Below, in pieces: positions 9,723 to 18,897 of a stretch of 64,000 nt of DNA; within the stretch, counting starts at the first letter, position 1; each line of letters opens with the position of its first letter. The translations under genes and the position numbers were made by a program. The DNA comes from GWF2-38-69 sp965228125. GTDB lineage: Bacteria; Verrucomicrobiota; Lentisphaeria; Victivallales; GWF2-38-69. The notes beneath the pieces were generated by a model that did not search any database, was not told the origin of the DNA, and saw only the letters and a program-made list of their open reading frames with translations. The stretch covers positions 2,604,001-2,668,000 of the forward strand of contig OZ245791.1 in assembly GCA_965228125.1 (NCBI GenBank), written 5' to 3'.

Positions 9723-12419
9723 TCAATTTTTGAGTAGGTTTATGTTTATTTTATGTCTGCGTTTTCTTATAATACCTACGACTATTCCAATGAACAGAAG
9801 GAGTATTGGGATTAGCGCTACATCAAGGAATATTATAGTTGCTTTGGTGTTGTCCAGCTTTGATCTGAGTTGTTTGCGGATGTTTTGGAGTTCGATTTTT
9901 GTTCTTTTCGAATCCATTTTGAATTGCTGCAAAGATTTTAATTCTTTAGGAGTCAAATTATCCAATTCTTTTGAGTTCATAGAGCCTTGGATTTTCAAAA
10001 TAGCAGATTCGGATTCAAGGAGATTTTTCTGCAACTGGGAAAGTTTATCCTGGTAGACTCTTGCAGTTTTATTATACAGGTCTTCAAGTCTGGTGAATTT
10101 TCTCTCAACAGACGCTCTTGATCTTATGTCCATTATGTTTGTATCGCCAGATAAAAGGTCAATAGCATTCAGTACAAAATCTATGTTGTTATTCATCATG
10201 GAAAATGAGGATTTGCCATCAATTTTTCTTTCAGCAACACAGAAATTATTGTATAGCATATCCACGTCGCCGACCAGTATGACATTTCCATGTTTGGCCG
10301 ATTGCTTAAGGCAGGTTACTTTTTCACCGTCGTTATGAGTGTATTCTACCGCATCGGGAAAAGCGGTCTCAAAGAAACCCGATAAATAGAGGCCGAGGTT
10401 TATCGGATGGTTGAGACTTTTAAAGTCAACAGTCAATTCTTCTGGAAGGAGATAGTAATTAAACTCTTTGCAATAGTTGGCATACGGCGATGTATAAAAA
10501 AGAGGCGTGGATGTGAACATAGTACTCGGATGTTTATTTTTGTTTTCTGAAAAACCTCCGCAGAATATAAGATTAAGCGAGTTGATTCCTGACATGATGA
10601 TATTTTCTTTGCTCATGGATGTTTGGGTTATGTCGAGAACAGCAGGGTGGATTTTTCCCGAAGGATCATTTGGCTGTTTATAAGCATTTTCCGGAGATAT
10701 GACTACTTCATTGGCTTCCGAGAAAGATAATCCCCAAGCATTGAGGAGATTGGGCAGGTTGGAGGCATCCGGTGGAATAGGGGGCTGGCTTAATGCGTCT
10801 CTTTGAGTGACTATGCTTTTTATTACACAGTATGGATCCAGAAATAAGATAATACTGCCGCCTCTGAGAAGATACTGGTCTATGGCAAATTCTGTTTCTT
10901 TGGAGAGTTTGACCGGATGGATAACCATGAGGACTTTAATATTGTCGTCTATGGTTACGCTGTCGTAAGGGATTTCCTTGAGGTCAAACATTTGATTGAG
11001 TTCCTGAAGAAATATCCATGGAGGCATTTTGGAGAATCTCGATGGAACCAGGCCTGATACGCCGCCCATAACAGGTAAACTGCTTAGCACGCCAATCAAT
11101 GGTTTTTCAGGGTGGGTGATGTCATAAATTGAACGAGTAATATCATATTCAATGGTCTTTTCATTTGTCGGAGAGAGGAAAGCTATAGAACTGTTTCTGT
11201 TTAGATAGCTGACGGTTAAGCCAAAGTAGCATTTTTCACCGGAAGGAAGAGTGTTTGGCTGGATATTGTCCATCACAGCAGATTCTTCCGCATCCGAATC
11301 TGGAAGAGGGTCGTAGTGTTCGATAATAATTTTTCCTTTTGCGTAGTTGCTGTATGCCCTTAGCAGGTCTTCTATCCTTTCTGCGTATGAACTTAGCTGT
11401 ACTGGCATTCTATTGTTGTTGTACGAGCGATAGAAGCGTATTGTTACGGGATGCTGCAGGTCTTTTAGGATATTCTTTGTCCCTTGTGAAAAAGTATAGA
11501 GTCTGTCAGAAGTGATGTCGAAAGGATTGTTCATAACAAAACGGATCAGGAAGTTTAAGTTGAGTAAAACCACCAACAATGCCATTATGGAGAGAATAGT
11601 CGCAACGGTTGAATTATTTTCGAGGCGCCTTAAGGAAGATTTGTTGTTTTTACAGTGGAATTTAGATCTGAGTATCATGCATGAGGAAGCAAGCCCAAAG
11701 AAGATGATAGAGGCAAAATAAGTGATATCTGAGAACTCAAAACATCCTTTTTGGATAAAATTATAATGAGGGAAGAGGCTTAGAGCAGACAGCATATCTG
11801 TCATCCATACGGGAGCCCATGAGACAAAGAGGTTGTTTAGAGATGGGTGCCCAATCAGAAGAAGAAAAACACACAACACCAGATTTAGGATGAAAGCTAT
11901 AATCTGGTTCTTGCAAAGCGTAGAAGTTATCGACCCTATGGCTACGTATGCCCCTGACAAGAGTATGCTTGCGGCATATCCTGCGAGTATTAGGTGATTA
12001 TCGGGATTGCCCAGATAGTTGACTGTTATTATCAATGGAAAAGTGAGGGCTATCGAGATTAATATTATTCCCCAAGAAGCGATAAATTTTCCCAAGACAG
12101 CCTGAAGTATTGAAACGGGCATCGTAAGAAGAAGTTCTATAGTGCCGGATTTCTGTTCCTCTGACCACATTCTCATTGCCAAAGGCGGAACAAGGACAAG
12201 GAATAGCCAGGGAAAGAAACTAAATAAGCTATAAGACAGAGAAGCCTGATTGTTTCCTAAAAAATTGCCAAAAGGAGGAGATCCGAATGTAGTTAATCCC
12301 GTTAAGAGCAGAAAGATGATTATGAAAATATAAGCTAACGGAGATATGAAATAAGAAACAAGCTCTTTTCTGGCTATATGGAAAATTGCATGGCATGAGT
12401 TTTTAAATTTATTCAACAT
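9723..12419 (-). CDS. ABC permease fused to GldG-like auxiliary domain
   Basis: This 898-residue two-part protein begins with an ABC-2 permease domain of about 250 residues with six membrane spans (AYIFIIIFLLLTGLTTF is the first) and the MRMWSEEQKSGTIELLLTMP signature. Another membrane span near residue 280 leads into a large extracytoplasmic ABC-auxiliary (GldG-type) domain with DRLYTFSQGTKNIL, VTIRFY and ILFLDPY. A coiled-coil stretch and a C-terminal membrane span (VALIPILLLFIGIVVGII) with a basic tail follow. In Bacteroidota, GldF and GldG are separate proteins of a gliding-associated transporter; here both functions are joined. The ATG at 12419 shares one base with the stop of the ATPase gene (TAATG), showing tight coupling and ruling out the longer frame. 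Confidence 0.88.
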   Translation of the reverse strand: MLNKFKNSCHAIFHIARKELVSYFISPLAYIFIIIFLLLTGLTTFGSPPFGNFLGNNQASLSYSLFSFFPWLFLVLVPPLAMRMWSEEQKSGTIELLLTMPVSILQAVLGKFIASWGIILISIALTFPLIITVNYLGNPDNHLILAGYAASILLSGAYVAIGSITSTLCKNQIIAFILNLVLCVFLLLIGHPSLNNLFVSWAPVWMTDMLSALSLFPHYNFIQKGCFEFSDITYFASIIFFGLASSCMILRSKFHCKNNKSSLRRLENNSTVATILSIMALLVVLLNLNFLIRFVMNNPFDITSDRLYTFSQGTKNILKDLQHPVTIRFYRSYNNNRMPVQLSSYAERIEDLLRAYSNYAKGKIIIEHYDPLPDSDAEESAVMDNIQPNTLPSGEKCYFGLTVSYLNRNSSIAFLSPTNEKTIEYDITRSIYDITHPEKPLIGVLSSLPVMGGVSGLVPSRFSKMPPWIFLQELNQMFDLKEIPYDSVTIDDNIKVLMVIHPVKLSKETEFAIDQYLLRGGSIILFLDPYCVIKSIVTQRDALSQPPIPPDASNLPNLLNAWGLSFSEANEVVISPENAYKQPNDPSGKIHPAVLDITQTSMSKENIIMSGINSLNLIFCGGFSENKNKHPSTMFTSTPLFYTSPYANYCKEFNYYLLPEELTVDFKSLNHPINLGLYLSGFFETAFPDAVEYTHNDGEKVTCLKQSAKHGNVILVGDVDMLYNNFCVAERKIDGKSSFSMMNNNIDFVLNAIDLLSGDTNIMDIRSRASVERKFTRLEDLYNKTARVYQDKLSQLQKNLLESESAILKIQGSMNSKELDNLTPKELKSLQQFKMDSKRTKIELQNIRKQLRSKLDNTKATIIFLDVALIPILLLFIGIVVGIIRKRRHKININLLKN

Positions 12420-13123
12420 TATATTGTAAGTTTTCTGAACGTTTCCGCCAGGCTGTCTGTAGTTGTACAAAAATCCTTTGCATTTCCCTGAGTTGCTATC
12501 TTCCCATTGGCGATGATAATAATTTCCGAGCAACATATTTCAACTTCATCCAGTACGTGTGTGGATAGCAAAATGGCTTTTGTCTTGCTTATTTCTTTGA
12601 CGAGGTTATGAATATGGTTTTTTTGATTTGGATCGAGCCCGTCTGCTGGCTCGTCAAGAATAAGATAAGGCGGGTCATGAATGAGTGATTGAGCCAGTCC
12701 TGTTCTTTTAGCGTAGCCTTTTGAAAGAGTCTCTATGGATTGATATGCTACTTTTTGAAGGCGGCAGCTTTCTATGACTTTATCAATAGAGTTTTTTTGA
12801 AGTTTTTTAGGAATCTTTCTTAAGGAAGCGCAAAATCTAAGAAACTCCATTACTGTCAGATCTTTGTAAAGCGGGCAATTTTCAGGCAGGTAGCCAATAA
12901 GAGACTTTGCTTCTATAGGATTTTTTTCTACATCTAAATCTCCAATATGTATTGAGCCCGAAGAAGGAGTCAAAAAGGAGGTGAGCATTTTCATAGTTGT
13001 GCTTTTTCCTGCACCGTTTGGGCCAAGAAAACCTACTACCTGCCCGATTTTGACTTCAAAAGATATGGAATCTACTGCTGTAAAAAATCCAAAAGTTTTG
13101 CTTAAATTTTCAACTTTAATCAT
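12419..13123 (-). CDS. ABC transporter ATP-binding protein (GldA/NatA type)
   Basis: This 234-residue ATPase powers the adjoining permease. Walker A is GPNGAGKSTTMK, the Q-loop region is IGYLPENCPLYKDLTV, the signature is LSKGYAKRTGLAQ (a variant of LSGGQ), Walker B is PYLILDEPADGLDP and the H-switch is LLSTHVLDE. The start is taken as ATG at 13123 (MIKVENLSKTFG), typical of the family and 10 bases after the acyltransferase stop. An in-frame GTG at 13153 would overlap that gene. GldA-type ATPases drive either gliding-related or efflux machinery; nothing here shows gliding. Confidence 0.93.
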   Translation of the reverse strand: MIKVENLSKTFGFFTAVDSISFEVKIGQVVGFLGPNGAGKSTTMKMLTSFLTPSSGSIHIGDLDVEKNPIEAKSLIGYLPENCPLYKDLTVMEFLRFCASLRKIPKKLQKNSIDKVIESCRLQKVAYQSIETLSKGYAKRTGLAQSLIHDPPYLILDEPADGLDPNQKNHIHNLVKEISKTKAILLSTHVLDEVEICCSEIIIIANGKIATQGNAKDFCTTTDSLAETFRKLTI

Positions 13124-13133
13124 AGTTTTGGAT

Positions 13134-13940
13134 TTATTGAGCGATTGAGCCACCCCATTTGGCCAGTCGTGATTTTATGAAATCGACTATTTTTAGATGA
13201 GTCTCTTTTCCGTTGTTATCTACAGCCAGCGGTTCTCCGAATTCAATATACACGTCATAGTTTCTGTTGACTTTTCCAAAATCTTTGACGACTTTACCGT
13301 TGCCCCAGAAGTCTGTTTTTACTGCCATTGGTATTACCATTGTTCCAGCTTTTTTTGCCAGCTTTATCCCTACGCTGTTGAACTCGTTTGGTTTGAATTG
13401 TACGCTTCTGGTATGCTGAGGAAACACAATTACAGAACGACCTGACTTTAGTTTATTAACGCCTTCTCCGAGTATGACTCTTAAATCGTCCATGGGGTTA
13501 TGCCTTCCTACAACTATAGGTAGAGTCCCTCTCATAATCGGACCAAAATAGAATGATTCTACAAGCTCTTTTTTTACTACAAAACTTGAGGGTTTTCTTG
13601 GGCAGATCAGACCAGGCAAAAGAAATGTTTCCAAGGTACTCATGTGGTTTCCTATAAATACCACTGGACTTTGGACTTTGTCTATATTGGACAATCCTTT
13701 AATATGAATTCTGCCGCCGCAATCCTCTACAGATTTGAAAGCATAGTATGACGACTCACACCAGTCTTCTATGGAGAAACAACCCTTCTTGCGAATTATT
13801 AAATTTGATTTGATTATAAGGTTTACCATTCTGTAGAAAAAGAAAAACCTGGAATTAAACAGCAGGTAGTCCCCCAGAACTCTCTTCCTGTCAGGCGGTG
13901 TGTCGTAAGTATCTTCTCTGAAACTATAATTCATTATCAT
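13134..13940 (-). CDS. 1-acylglycerol-3-phosphate acyltransferase-like (PlsC/LPLAT)
   Basis: This 268-residue protein has the layout of lysophospholipid acyltransferases: motif I NHMSTLE, block II with a basic residue after MRGTLPIVVGRH, motif III FPQHTRS and motif IV VIPMAV. The catalytic motif is normally HX4D; here it is HX4E, and FPEGTRS has become FPQHTRS. It probably acylates a lysophospholipid or a related acceptor at the inner membrane face. AAGGA lies eight bases upstream of the ATG. It is the first gene of the minus-strand operon leading into the ABC system, which hints at a lipid or cell-envelope role for the whole set. Confidence 0.82.
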   Translation of the reverse strand: MIMNYSFREDTYDTPPDRKRVLGDYLLFNSRFFFFYRMVNLIIKSNLIIRKKGCFSIEDWCESSYYAFKSVEDCGGRIHIKGLSNIDKVQSPVVFIGNHMSTLETFLLPGLICPRKPSSFVVKKELVESFYFGPIMRGTLPIVVGRHNPMDDLRVILGEGVNKLKSGRSVIVFPQHTRSVQFKPNEFNSVGIKLAKKAGTMVIPMAVKTDFWGNGKVVKDFGKVNRNYDVYIEFGEPLAVDNNGKETHLKIVDFIKSRLAKWGGSIAQ

Positions 13941-14113
13941 AAGAAAAGTCCTTAAGTTTTTTTGAAGTTTCTATAGTCCTAACTATGAATTAGAATACCT
14001 TTTATTGTGTTTCCTTCAATATTCTAATCAAAAATAAACTATTTTGAATGGTATCGTACTCAATTTGAGTTAAACTTTCTTTAATTTTACTTTTACTTAA
14101 GGGAGTTCGTCCC

Positions 14114-15091
14114 ATGTTTGATTTTCTAAAGAGCAAAAAAGAGGTTAACTTCAAAGAGATAAGTAAAGGTAATCTTTCCTGTGAAAAGTGCAATAAATCT
14201 TTTTCGATAAAAGACATGCCGCCTTTTACAATGGCCCAATGTCATTACTGTTCTGAATATAACTTTATCCCTTGTTCTATAAGAAATTACTGCATTTTCA
14301 AACCCCTCGGCGGCGGTGGTGGAGGAAGCGTTTACAAAGCCTATGATGTAGAATTGGATAGGATGGTAGCTATAAAAATTCTTAGGGAATTATCTATCAA
14401 TGATACAAAAGAAGCTCATTTTGCAGGGTTTATTAAGGAGTATGCTATAGGCAAGAAAGTGCATGATCATCAGAATATCTGTAATACTTACGATATGTTT
14501 GGTTGGAATTCAGGATATTACATGGTTCTTGAATTTATAGATGGTTTTCGGCTCGATAAACTTGTTCATCCCGAACAGTTACCATCGCCGAAGGATGTAG
14601 CATTCTGGGGCAAGCAGATTCTTTCTGCTTTTCAGCATCTTTATAATTTGGGATACCTGTACAGAGATATAAAGCCGCAAAATATAATAATAGCAAGTAC
14701 GGGGAATTTACTTAAACTCATAGACTTCGGATTGTCTTGCACGATTGATGAAGCTAGCGAGAATCACAGCGTAGTGGAAGGATCCCCCGAATTCAATATA
14801 GCTCCTGAGCGTATTAATTTACTTGGAGAGGATATGAGAAGCGAGATTTACGGTTTGGGGATGCTTTTGTATTTTTGCTTGACAGGCAAGACCTTCTATA
14901 ACGCAAATACAGTAAAGGAACTTGTCAGCCTTCATAATGCTACGCTGAGAGTTTCCGATTTGTCCAGAAAAATGGCAGGCGTGCCTTCAGATTTTGCCGT
15001 AGTAGTGGGTAAGATGATAAGAAAAGAACCGGAACTTAGGTATCAATCTTATAAAGAAGCTTATATAGCTTTGGAATCAATCGCATTTTAG
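14114..15091 (+). CDS. serine/threonine protein kinase with N-terminal zinc ribbon
   Basis: This 325-residue Hanks-type kinase has an N-terminal zinc-ribbon-like module with paired CxxC motifs at residues 23-26 and 43-46. The kinase domain follows at once: a glycine loop of six glycines (GGGGGG near 66-71), VAIK with the ATP-binding Lys near 88, the catalytic loop YRDIKPQN (183-190; Tyr in place of the usual His of HRD), DFG at 204-206, and an APE-like APERI. All catalytic residues are present, so it should be active. It lacks a membrane span and sensor domain, so it is probably cytosolic. The gene starts a plus-strand run; the 5' nuclease gene follows after 16 bases. Confidence 0.92.
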   Translation: MFDFLKSKKEVNFKEISKGNLSCEKCNKSFSIKDMPPFTMAQCHYCSEYNFIPCSIRNYCIFKPLGGGGGGSVYKAYDVELDRMVAIKILRELSINDTKEAHFAGFIKEYAIGKKVHDHQNICNTYDMFGWNSGYYMVLEFIDGFRLDKLVHPEQLPSPKDVAFWGKQILSAFQHLYNLGYLYRDIKPQNIIIASTGNLLKLIDFGLSCTIDEASENHSVVEGSPEFNIAPERINLLGEDMRSEIYGLGMLLYFCLTGKTFYNANTVKELVSLHNATLRVSDLSRKMAGVPSDFAVVVGKMIRKEPELRYQSYKEAYIALESIAF

Positions 15092-15107
15092 TAAGGAATA
15101 TATAAAT

Positions 15108-16013
15108 TTGAATAATGTTATTTATCTAGTTGATGCCTATGCGCATATCTATAGAGGATATCATGCCGTACAGTCTCTGAAGACAAAGGAAGGCAAGCCG
15201 TCTAACGCTGTTTTTGCTTTATGTAAATTTCTTCTTTCCATCAGAAAGGATTTCCAACCTGGGTTTGGCGCTTTTGTGTTTGACAAAGGCGCTCCTGCCG
15301 AGAGGTTAAAAATCCATCCGGAATACAAGGCAAACAGGCCAGGGATGCCGGATGATATGAGGTGTCAAATAGGAACGATAAAGGAATTGATTTCCGGATT
15401 TGGTTGGAGGATTGTCGAAAAAGAGGGGTATGAGGCAGACGATCTGATTGCAAGCATAGCAACTTCTTTAAATGACGCAAGCGTAAGAATTCTTACTAAT
15501 GACAAGGATATTTCACAGATAGTTGATGAAAGAGTCACTATTTTTGCAGTTAACTCTCTTACAAAAGAAATAGAAGAACGAAGCATTGAAAATGTCATAA
15601 AAAAATTCGGCGTAAGGCCCGACCAGATTGTTGACTATCTTGCGATGGTGGGAGATTCTTCGGATAACATTCCTGGTTTGCCCGGGGTCGGTCCCAAGAC
15701 AGCAGGCAAACTACTTGAAGAATTCGGGTCCATAGAAAATATATATTCCTCCCTGAATAAATTAAAAACAGATAAACTCAAAACTCTGTTTACGGATAAC
15801 AGTGAAAAACTCAAACGTAATGTGAGTTTAATCACATTAGATAAAAACATTCCTATAAATGATATTAAAATTGTTAACGATTTAAAGCTCAAAGAGCCGA
15901 ATTGTAAAACTCTGGAAAAAATAGCCGTTGAGTATGAACTCAAATCTTTACACTCTGCGCTTGATGAGCTTGGAGATAACATGCCCATACAGGAGAACCT
16001 TTTTGGTTTTTAG
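15108..16013 (+). CDS. stand-alone 5'-3' exonuclease (Pol I N-terminal type)
   Basis: This 301-residue flap/5' nuclease matches the N-terminal domain of DNA polymerase I without the polymerase part. Seen are LVDAYAHIYRGYHA, FDKGAPAERL, EYKANRP, EGYEADDLIASIA, LTNDKDISQ, VGDSSDNIPGLPGVGPKTA (helix-hairpin-helix) and the acidic metal ligands. The role would be removal of RNA primers and flaps. The start is TTG at 15108 with AAGGA 10 bases upstream. The C-terminus reads QENLFGF, which fits the QxxLF beta-clamp-binding pattern, also seen as QGSLF in this window's DnaE. Whether a full-length Pol I exists elsewhere cannot be known. Confidence 0.93.
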   Translation: MNNVIYLVDAYAHIYRGYHAVQSLKTKEGKPSNAVFALCKFLLSIRKDFQPGFGAFVFDKGAPAERLKIHPEYKANRPGMPDDMRCQIGTIKELISGFGWRIVEKEGYEADDLIASIATSLNDASVRILTNDKDISQIVDERVTIFAVNSLTKEIEERSIENVIKKFGVRPDQIVDYLAMVGDSSDNIPGLPGVGPKTAGKLLEEFGSIENIYSSLNKLKTDKLKTLFTDNSEKLKRNVSLITLDKNIPINDIKIVNDLKLKEPNCKTLEKIAVEYELKSLHSALDELGDNMPIQENLFGF

Positions 16014-16044
16014 TTTACTTAAAAGAAACAGTGCAGGTGATTAA

Positions 16045-16461
16045 ATGAAAACTTTGGAATTTTATAATACTGTAAAGAAGATACTTCTAAAAGACAGCCG
16101 TTATGCGTATGATGCTTATGAATTCATAAATGACGCTGTGATTTTTACCGTTAAACTTTTTGAGCAGGAAAAAGGCAAGCCCAGACACGTGACAGGTATG
16201 GAGCTTGTTGTAGGCGTCAAGGAGTTTGCCATCAAAAAGTTCGGGCCGATGGCTCATGAGGTTTTCAGCGAGTGGGGGATAACAGATGGTATGTCTGTTG
16301 GCAACATAGTTTTTAATATGTTGGACTATGGTTTACTGTCAAAAACTGATAAGGATTCTATTGAAGATTTTAAGGTCAACTTTATCTTTGAAGAAGAACT
16401 CAGGAATCCTTTCAAGCCGAAACAACTGAAAAGAAACAGGCCTATGCCCAAGATAGCATAA
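16045..16461 (+). CDS. Minf_1886 family protein
   Basis: This 138-residue protein matches the conserved family named after Methylacidiphilum infernorum Minf_1886. Features are KDSRYAYDAYEFINDAV at the start, RHVTGMELVVGV, a GPMAHEVFSEWG segment and NIVFNMLDYGLLSKTDKDS near the end. The family is widespread in PVC bacteria, Omnitrophota and relatives, and its function is unknown. It lies 31 bases after the 5' nuclease and 36 before asnS, so it is probably co-transcribed with information-processing genes. A basic C-terminal tail (KPKQLKRNRPMPK) could touch RNA or DNA, which is inference. Confidence 0.85.
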   Translation: MKTLEFYNTVKKILLKDSRYAYDAYEFINDAVIFTVKLFEQEKGKPRHVTGMELVVGVKEFAIKKFGPMAHEVFSEWGITDGMSVGNIVFNMLDYGLLSKTDKDSIEDFKVNFIFEEELRNPFKPKQLKRNRPMPKIA

Positions 16462-16497
16462 TGGTGTAGGCTTACCTTTATATGATGGAGTATTTGC

Positions 16498-17892
16498 ATG
16501 AAAAGGACGTATATAAAAGATGTGTTTGATAAGTGCGAGATTGATAAAAATATTACAGTAGCAGGATGGGTTAGGACCAGGAGAGACTCTAAGGGAGGCT
16601 TTTCATTTATAGAACTTAATGACGGTTCGTGTTTCAAAAACCTACAGATTATTGCTGAAACATCTCTAGACAACTATTCTTCGGAAATAGTAAAACTCTT
16701 TCCGGGGAGTTCGGTCGTTGTAAACGGTGTTTTGGTCAAATCTCCAGGTGTTGAACAGACTGTAGAGCTGAAAGCGCAGGCTGTCAAAATCACAGGTTTC
16801 TGCAATCCTGAAGAATATCCTTTACAGAAACAGAAAATATCATTTGAAAGGCTTCGCGAAGTTGCCCACCTTAGGGCAAGGACAAACAGTTTTGGAGCTA
16901 TAGCAAGACTCCGAAACCATCTTGCTTTTGCCACACACAAGTTTTTTCAGGAAAGAGGTTTTCTTTATCTTCACTCTCCGATAATTACATGCAGCGATTG
17001 CGAAGGGGCAGGGGAGATGTTTCAGGTAACGACTCTGGACTTGAGTTCCCCGCCCAAAGATGATTCAGGTAAAATTGATTACGCGCAGGATTTTTTTGGG
17101 AAGAAAGCAAGCCTGACAGTGAGTGGACAACTGGAAGGTGAGACCTATGCGTGCGCTTTGGGAAATATTTACACGTTTGGCCCGACTTTCAGGGCTGAAA
17201 ATTCAAATACCAGAAGGCACCTTGCCGAGTTCTTGATGATTGAGCCCGAGATGGCTTTTGCTGATATAAATGATAATGCGGACCTTGCAGAAGACTATAT
17301 TCGCTACCTGATGAGATCTGTACTGATGGGATGTGAAGAAGACTTAAAATTCTTTGATAATAGGATAAGCAAAGGGCTTGTTGATAATTTGTCAAAAATC
17401 GAAGGAAGTTCTTTTAGAAGGATAGATTATACAGAAGCGATAGATATTCTCCAGAAATCAGGCGTGAAATTCGAGTTCCCTGTTAAATGGGGCGTGGACA
17501 TGCAGTCTGAACACGAGCGCTATCTTACAGAACTCCATTTTAAAGCCCCGGTAATTGTTATGAACTATCCAAAGGAAATCAAGGCTTTTTATATGCGTGA
17601 AAATGATGACGGAAAAACGGTTGCGGCTATGGATGTCTTGGTTCCTGGTGTCGGCGAGATCATCGGCGGCAGCCAGAGGGAGGAAAGATATGATAAAATA
17701 TATGAGAAAATCAAAGGGATGGGACAGAACCCGAAAGATTACTGGTGGTACTTGGAATTGCGTAAATTTGGTTCCGTTCCTCATTCCGGGTTTGGCCTGG
17801 GATTTGAAAGGATGGTTCAATTTTGCAGCGGAATGAACAATATACGCGATGTGATTCCTTATCCCAGAACTCCAAATAACGCTGATTTTTAG
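16498..17892 (+). CDS. asnS: asparaginyl-tRNA synthetase
   Basis: This 464-residue class IIb synthetase charges tRNA-Asn. The N-terminal OB-fold anticodon-binding domain has VAGWVRTRRDSKGGFSFIEL. In the catalytic core, motif 2 is seen as FRAENSNTRRHLAEF and motif 3 as GFGLGFERMV. The EPEMAF segment is typical of AsnRS, as opposed to AspRS. The length matches the E. coli enzyme. AsnS implies direct charging of tRNA-Asn in this organism instead of sole reliance on the Asp-tRNA(Asn) amidotransferase route. Confidence 0.96.
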   Translation: MKRTYIKDVFDKCEIDKNITVAGWVRTRRDSKGGFSFIELNDGSCFKNLQIIAETSLDNYSSEIVKLFPGSSVVVNGVLVKSPGVEQTVELKAQAVKITGFCNPEEYPLQKQKISFERLREVAHLRARTNSFGAIARLRNHLAFATHKFFQERGFLYLHSPIITCSDCEGAGEMFQVTTLDLSSPPKDDSGKIDYAQDFFGKKASLTVSGQLEGETYACALGNIYTFGPTFRAENSNTRRHLAEFLMIEPEMAFADINDNADLAEDYIRYLMRSVLMGCEEDLKFFDNRISKGLVDNLSKIEGSSFRRIDYTEAIDILQKSGVKFEFPVKWGVDMQSEHERYLTELHFKAPVIVMNYPKEIKAFYMRENDDGKTVAAMDVLVPGVGEIIGGSQREERYDKIYEKIKGMGQNPKDYWWYLELRKFGSVPHSGFGLGFERMVQFCSGMNNIRDVIPYPRTPNNADF

Positions 17893-17978
17893 ATAATGCT
17901 ATTTACTTTTGTTCGGTTGCCTTTAAATTTCTCTTACTTAAACCAATTGCAAGATTAACCTTATTCGTACGTGTTGTA

Positions 17979-18893
17979 ATGGAAAAAATCAAGATAATAG
18001 CCGTTGATGATGAATTAATAATTCTAAGCATTCTTAAGATGCTTCTGGAACATAGTGACTATGATGTGACAACCTGTTCTTCAGGAAAGGAATGTCTTAA
18101 TTTATTGGAAGAAAATGAATACGATTTGGCGTTGTTGGATGTGTTTATGCCTGATATGAACGGACATGAACTCTGCAAGAAAATTATGGAGAAGCATAAA
18201 GACATGATGATTATATTTCTGACAGGCGCAACAGGGGATGATGTCCTTCAGAAATCTTTTGCTGTCGGTGGTTTTGATTATATTGAAAAACCAGTTCACA
18301 AACTTGAACTTGTTTCGAGGGTTAACAATGCGATGCGTGTCAAAAGAGCGGAACAGAAACTTCAAAGCACTCTCCAAGTTCTAGAAGAAAAGAATGAGAT
18401 ACTTAAGAAGCTTGTCATAATAGATGGGTTGACTCAGTTATACAATCATAAATATATTGTGGAGCAGTTAGGTAAAAGGTTTTATGAGGCTAGGCGATAC
18501 AGGCAGGACTTATGCATAATAATGTTCGATATAGACTTTTTTAAAAATGTTAATGACACATGCGGCCACCTCTTTGGAGACACCGTATTGTTTAAACTTT
18601 CAGCCTGTTTTTTAAAAAATATAAGAAGTGTGGATTTTGTAGGCAGATACGGGGGGGAAGAGTTTCTTGTTGTTTTACCTAATACTAATCTTAAGAATGC
18701 TGTTCATGTTGCAAATTTTCTTAGAGAAAAAGTTAATGAAATATCTTTTTACGAGAAACCGGGCTTTAAAATTACAATAAGCGGCGGAGTCTGCGAAATT
18801 AACGGACATAATGATTATATAGAAATGATTTCAAAAGCAGATAAGAACCTTTACAAGGCAAAAGAAAATGGCAGAAATAGAATCGAAAGTTAA
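17979..18893 (+). CDS. response regulator diguanylate cyclase (REC-GGDEF)
   Basis: This 304-residue protein makes the second messenger c-di-GMP from two GTP. The receiver domain occupies residues 1-125, with the acidic pair DD near 10-11, phosphoacceptor Asp near 54 (LLDVFMPDMNG), Thr 82 and the KP pair near 104. A short coiled coil leads to the GGDEF domain, with MFDIDFFKNVND and an intact GGEEF at about 225-229. An RxxD inhibitory I-site (RSVD) lies five residues before GGEEF, so product inhibition is expected. It resembles PleD/WspR-type output. The cognate histidine kinase is not in the window. Confidence 0.94.
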   Translation: MEKIKIIAVDDELIILSILKMLLEHSDYDVTTCSSGKECLNLLEENEYDLALLDVFMPDMNGHELCKKIMEKHKDMMIIFLTGATGDDVLQKSFAVGGFDYIEKPVHKLELVSRVNNAMRVKRAEQKLQSTLQVLEEKNEILKKLVIIDGLTQLYNHKYIVEQLGKRFYEARRYRQDLCIIMFDIDFFKNVNDTCGHLFGDTVLFKLSACFLKNIRSVDFVGRYGGEEFLVVLPNTNLKNAVHVANFLREKVNEISFYEKPGFKITISGGVCEINGHNDYIEMISKADKNLYKAKENGRNRIES

Positions 18894-18897
18894 TGCC

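Noticed and set aside
12420..12536. N-terminal extension of the GldF-GldG protein
   Set aside because: It would overlap the ATPase gene by over 100 bases, while the TAATG junction gives a standard coupled start.
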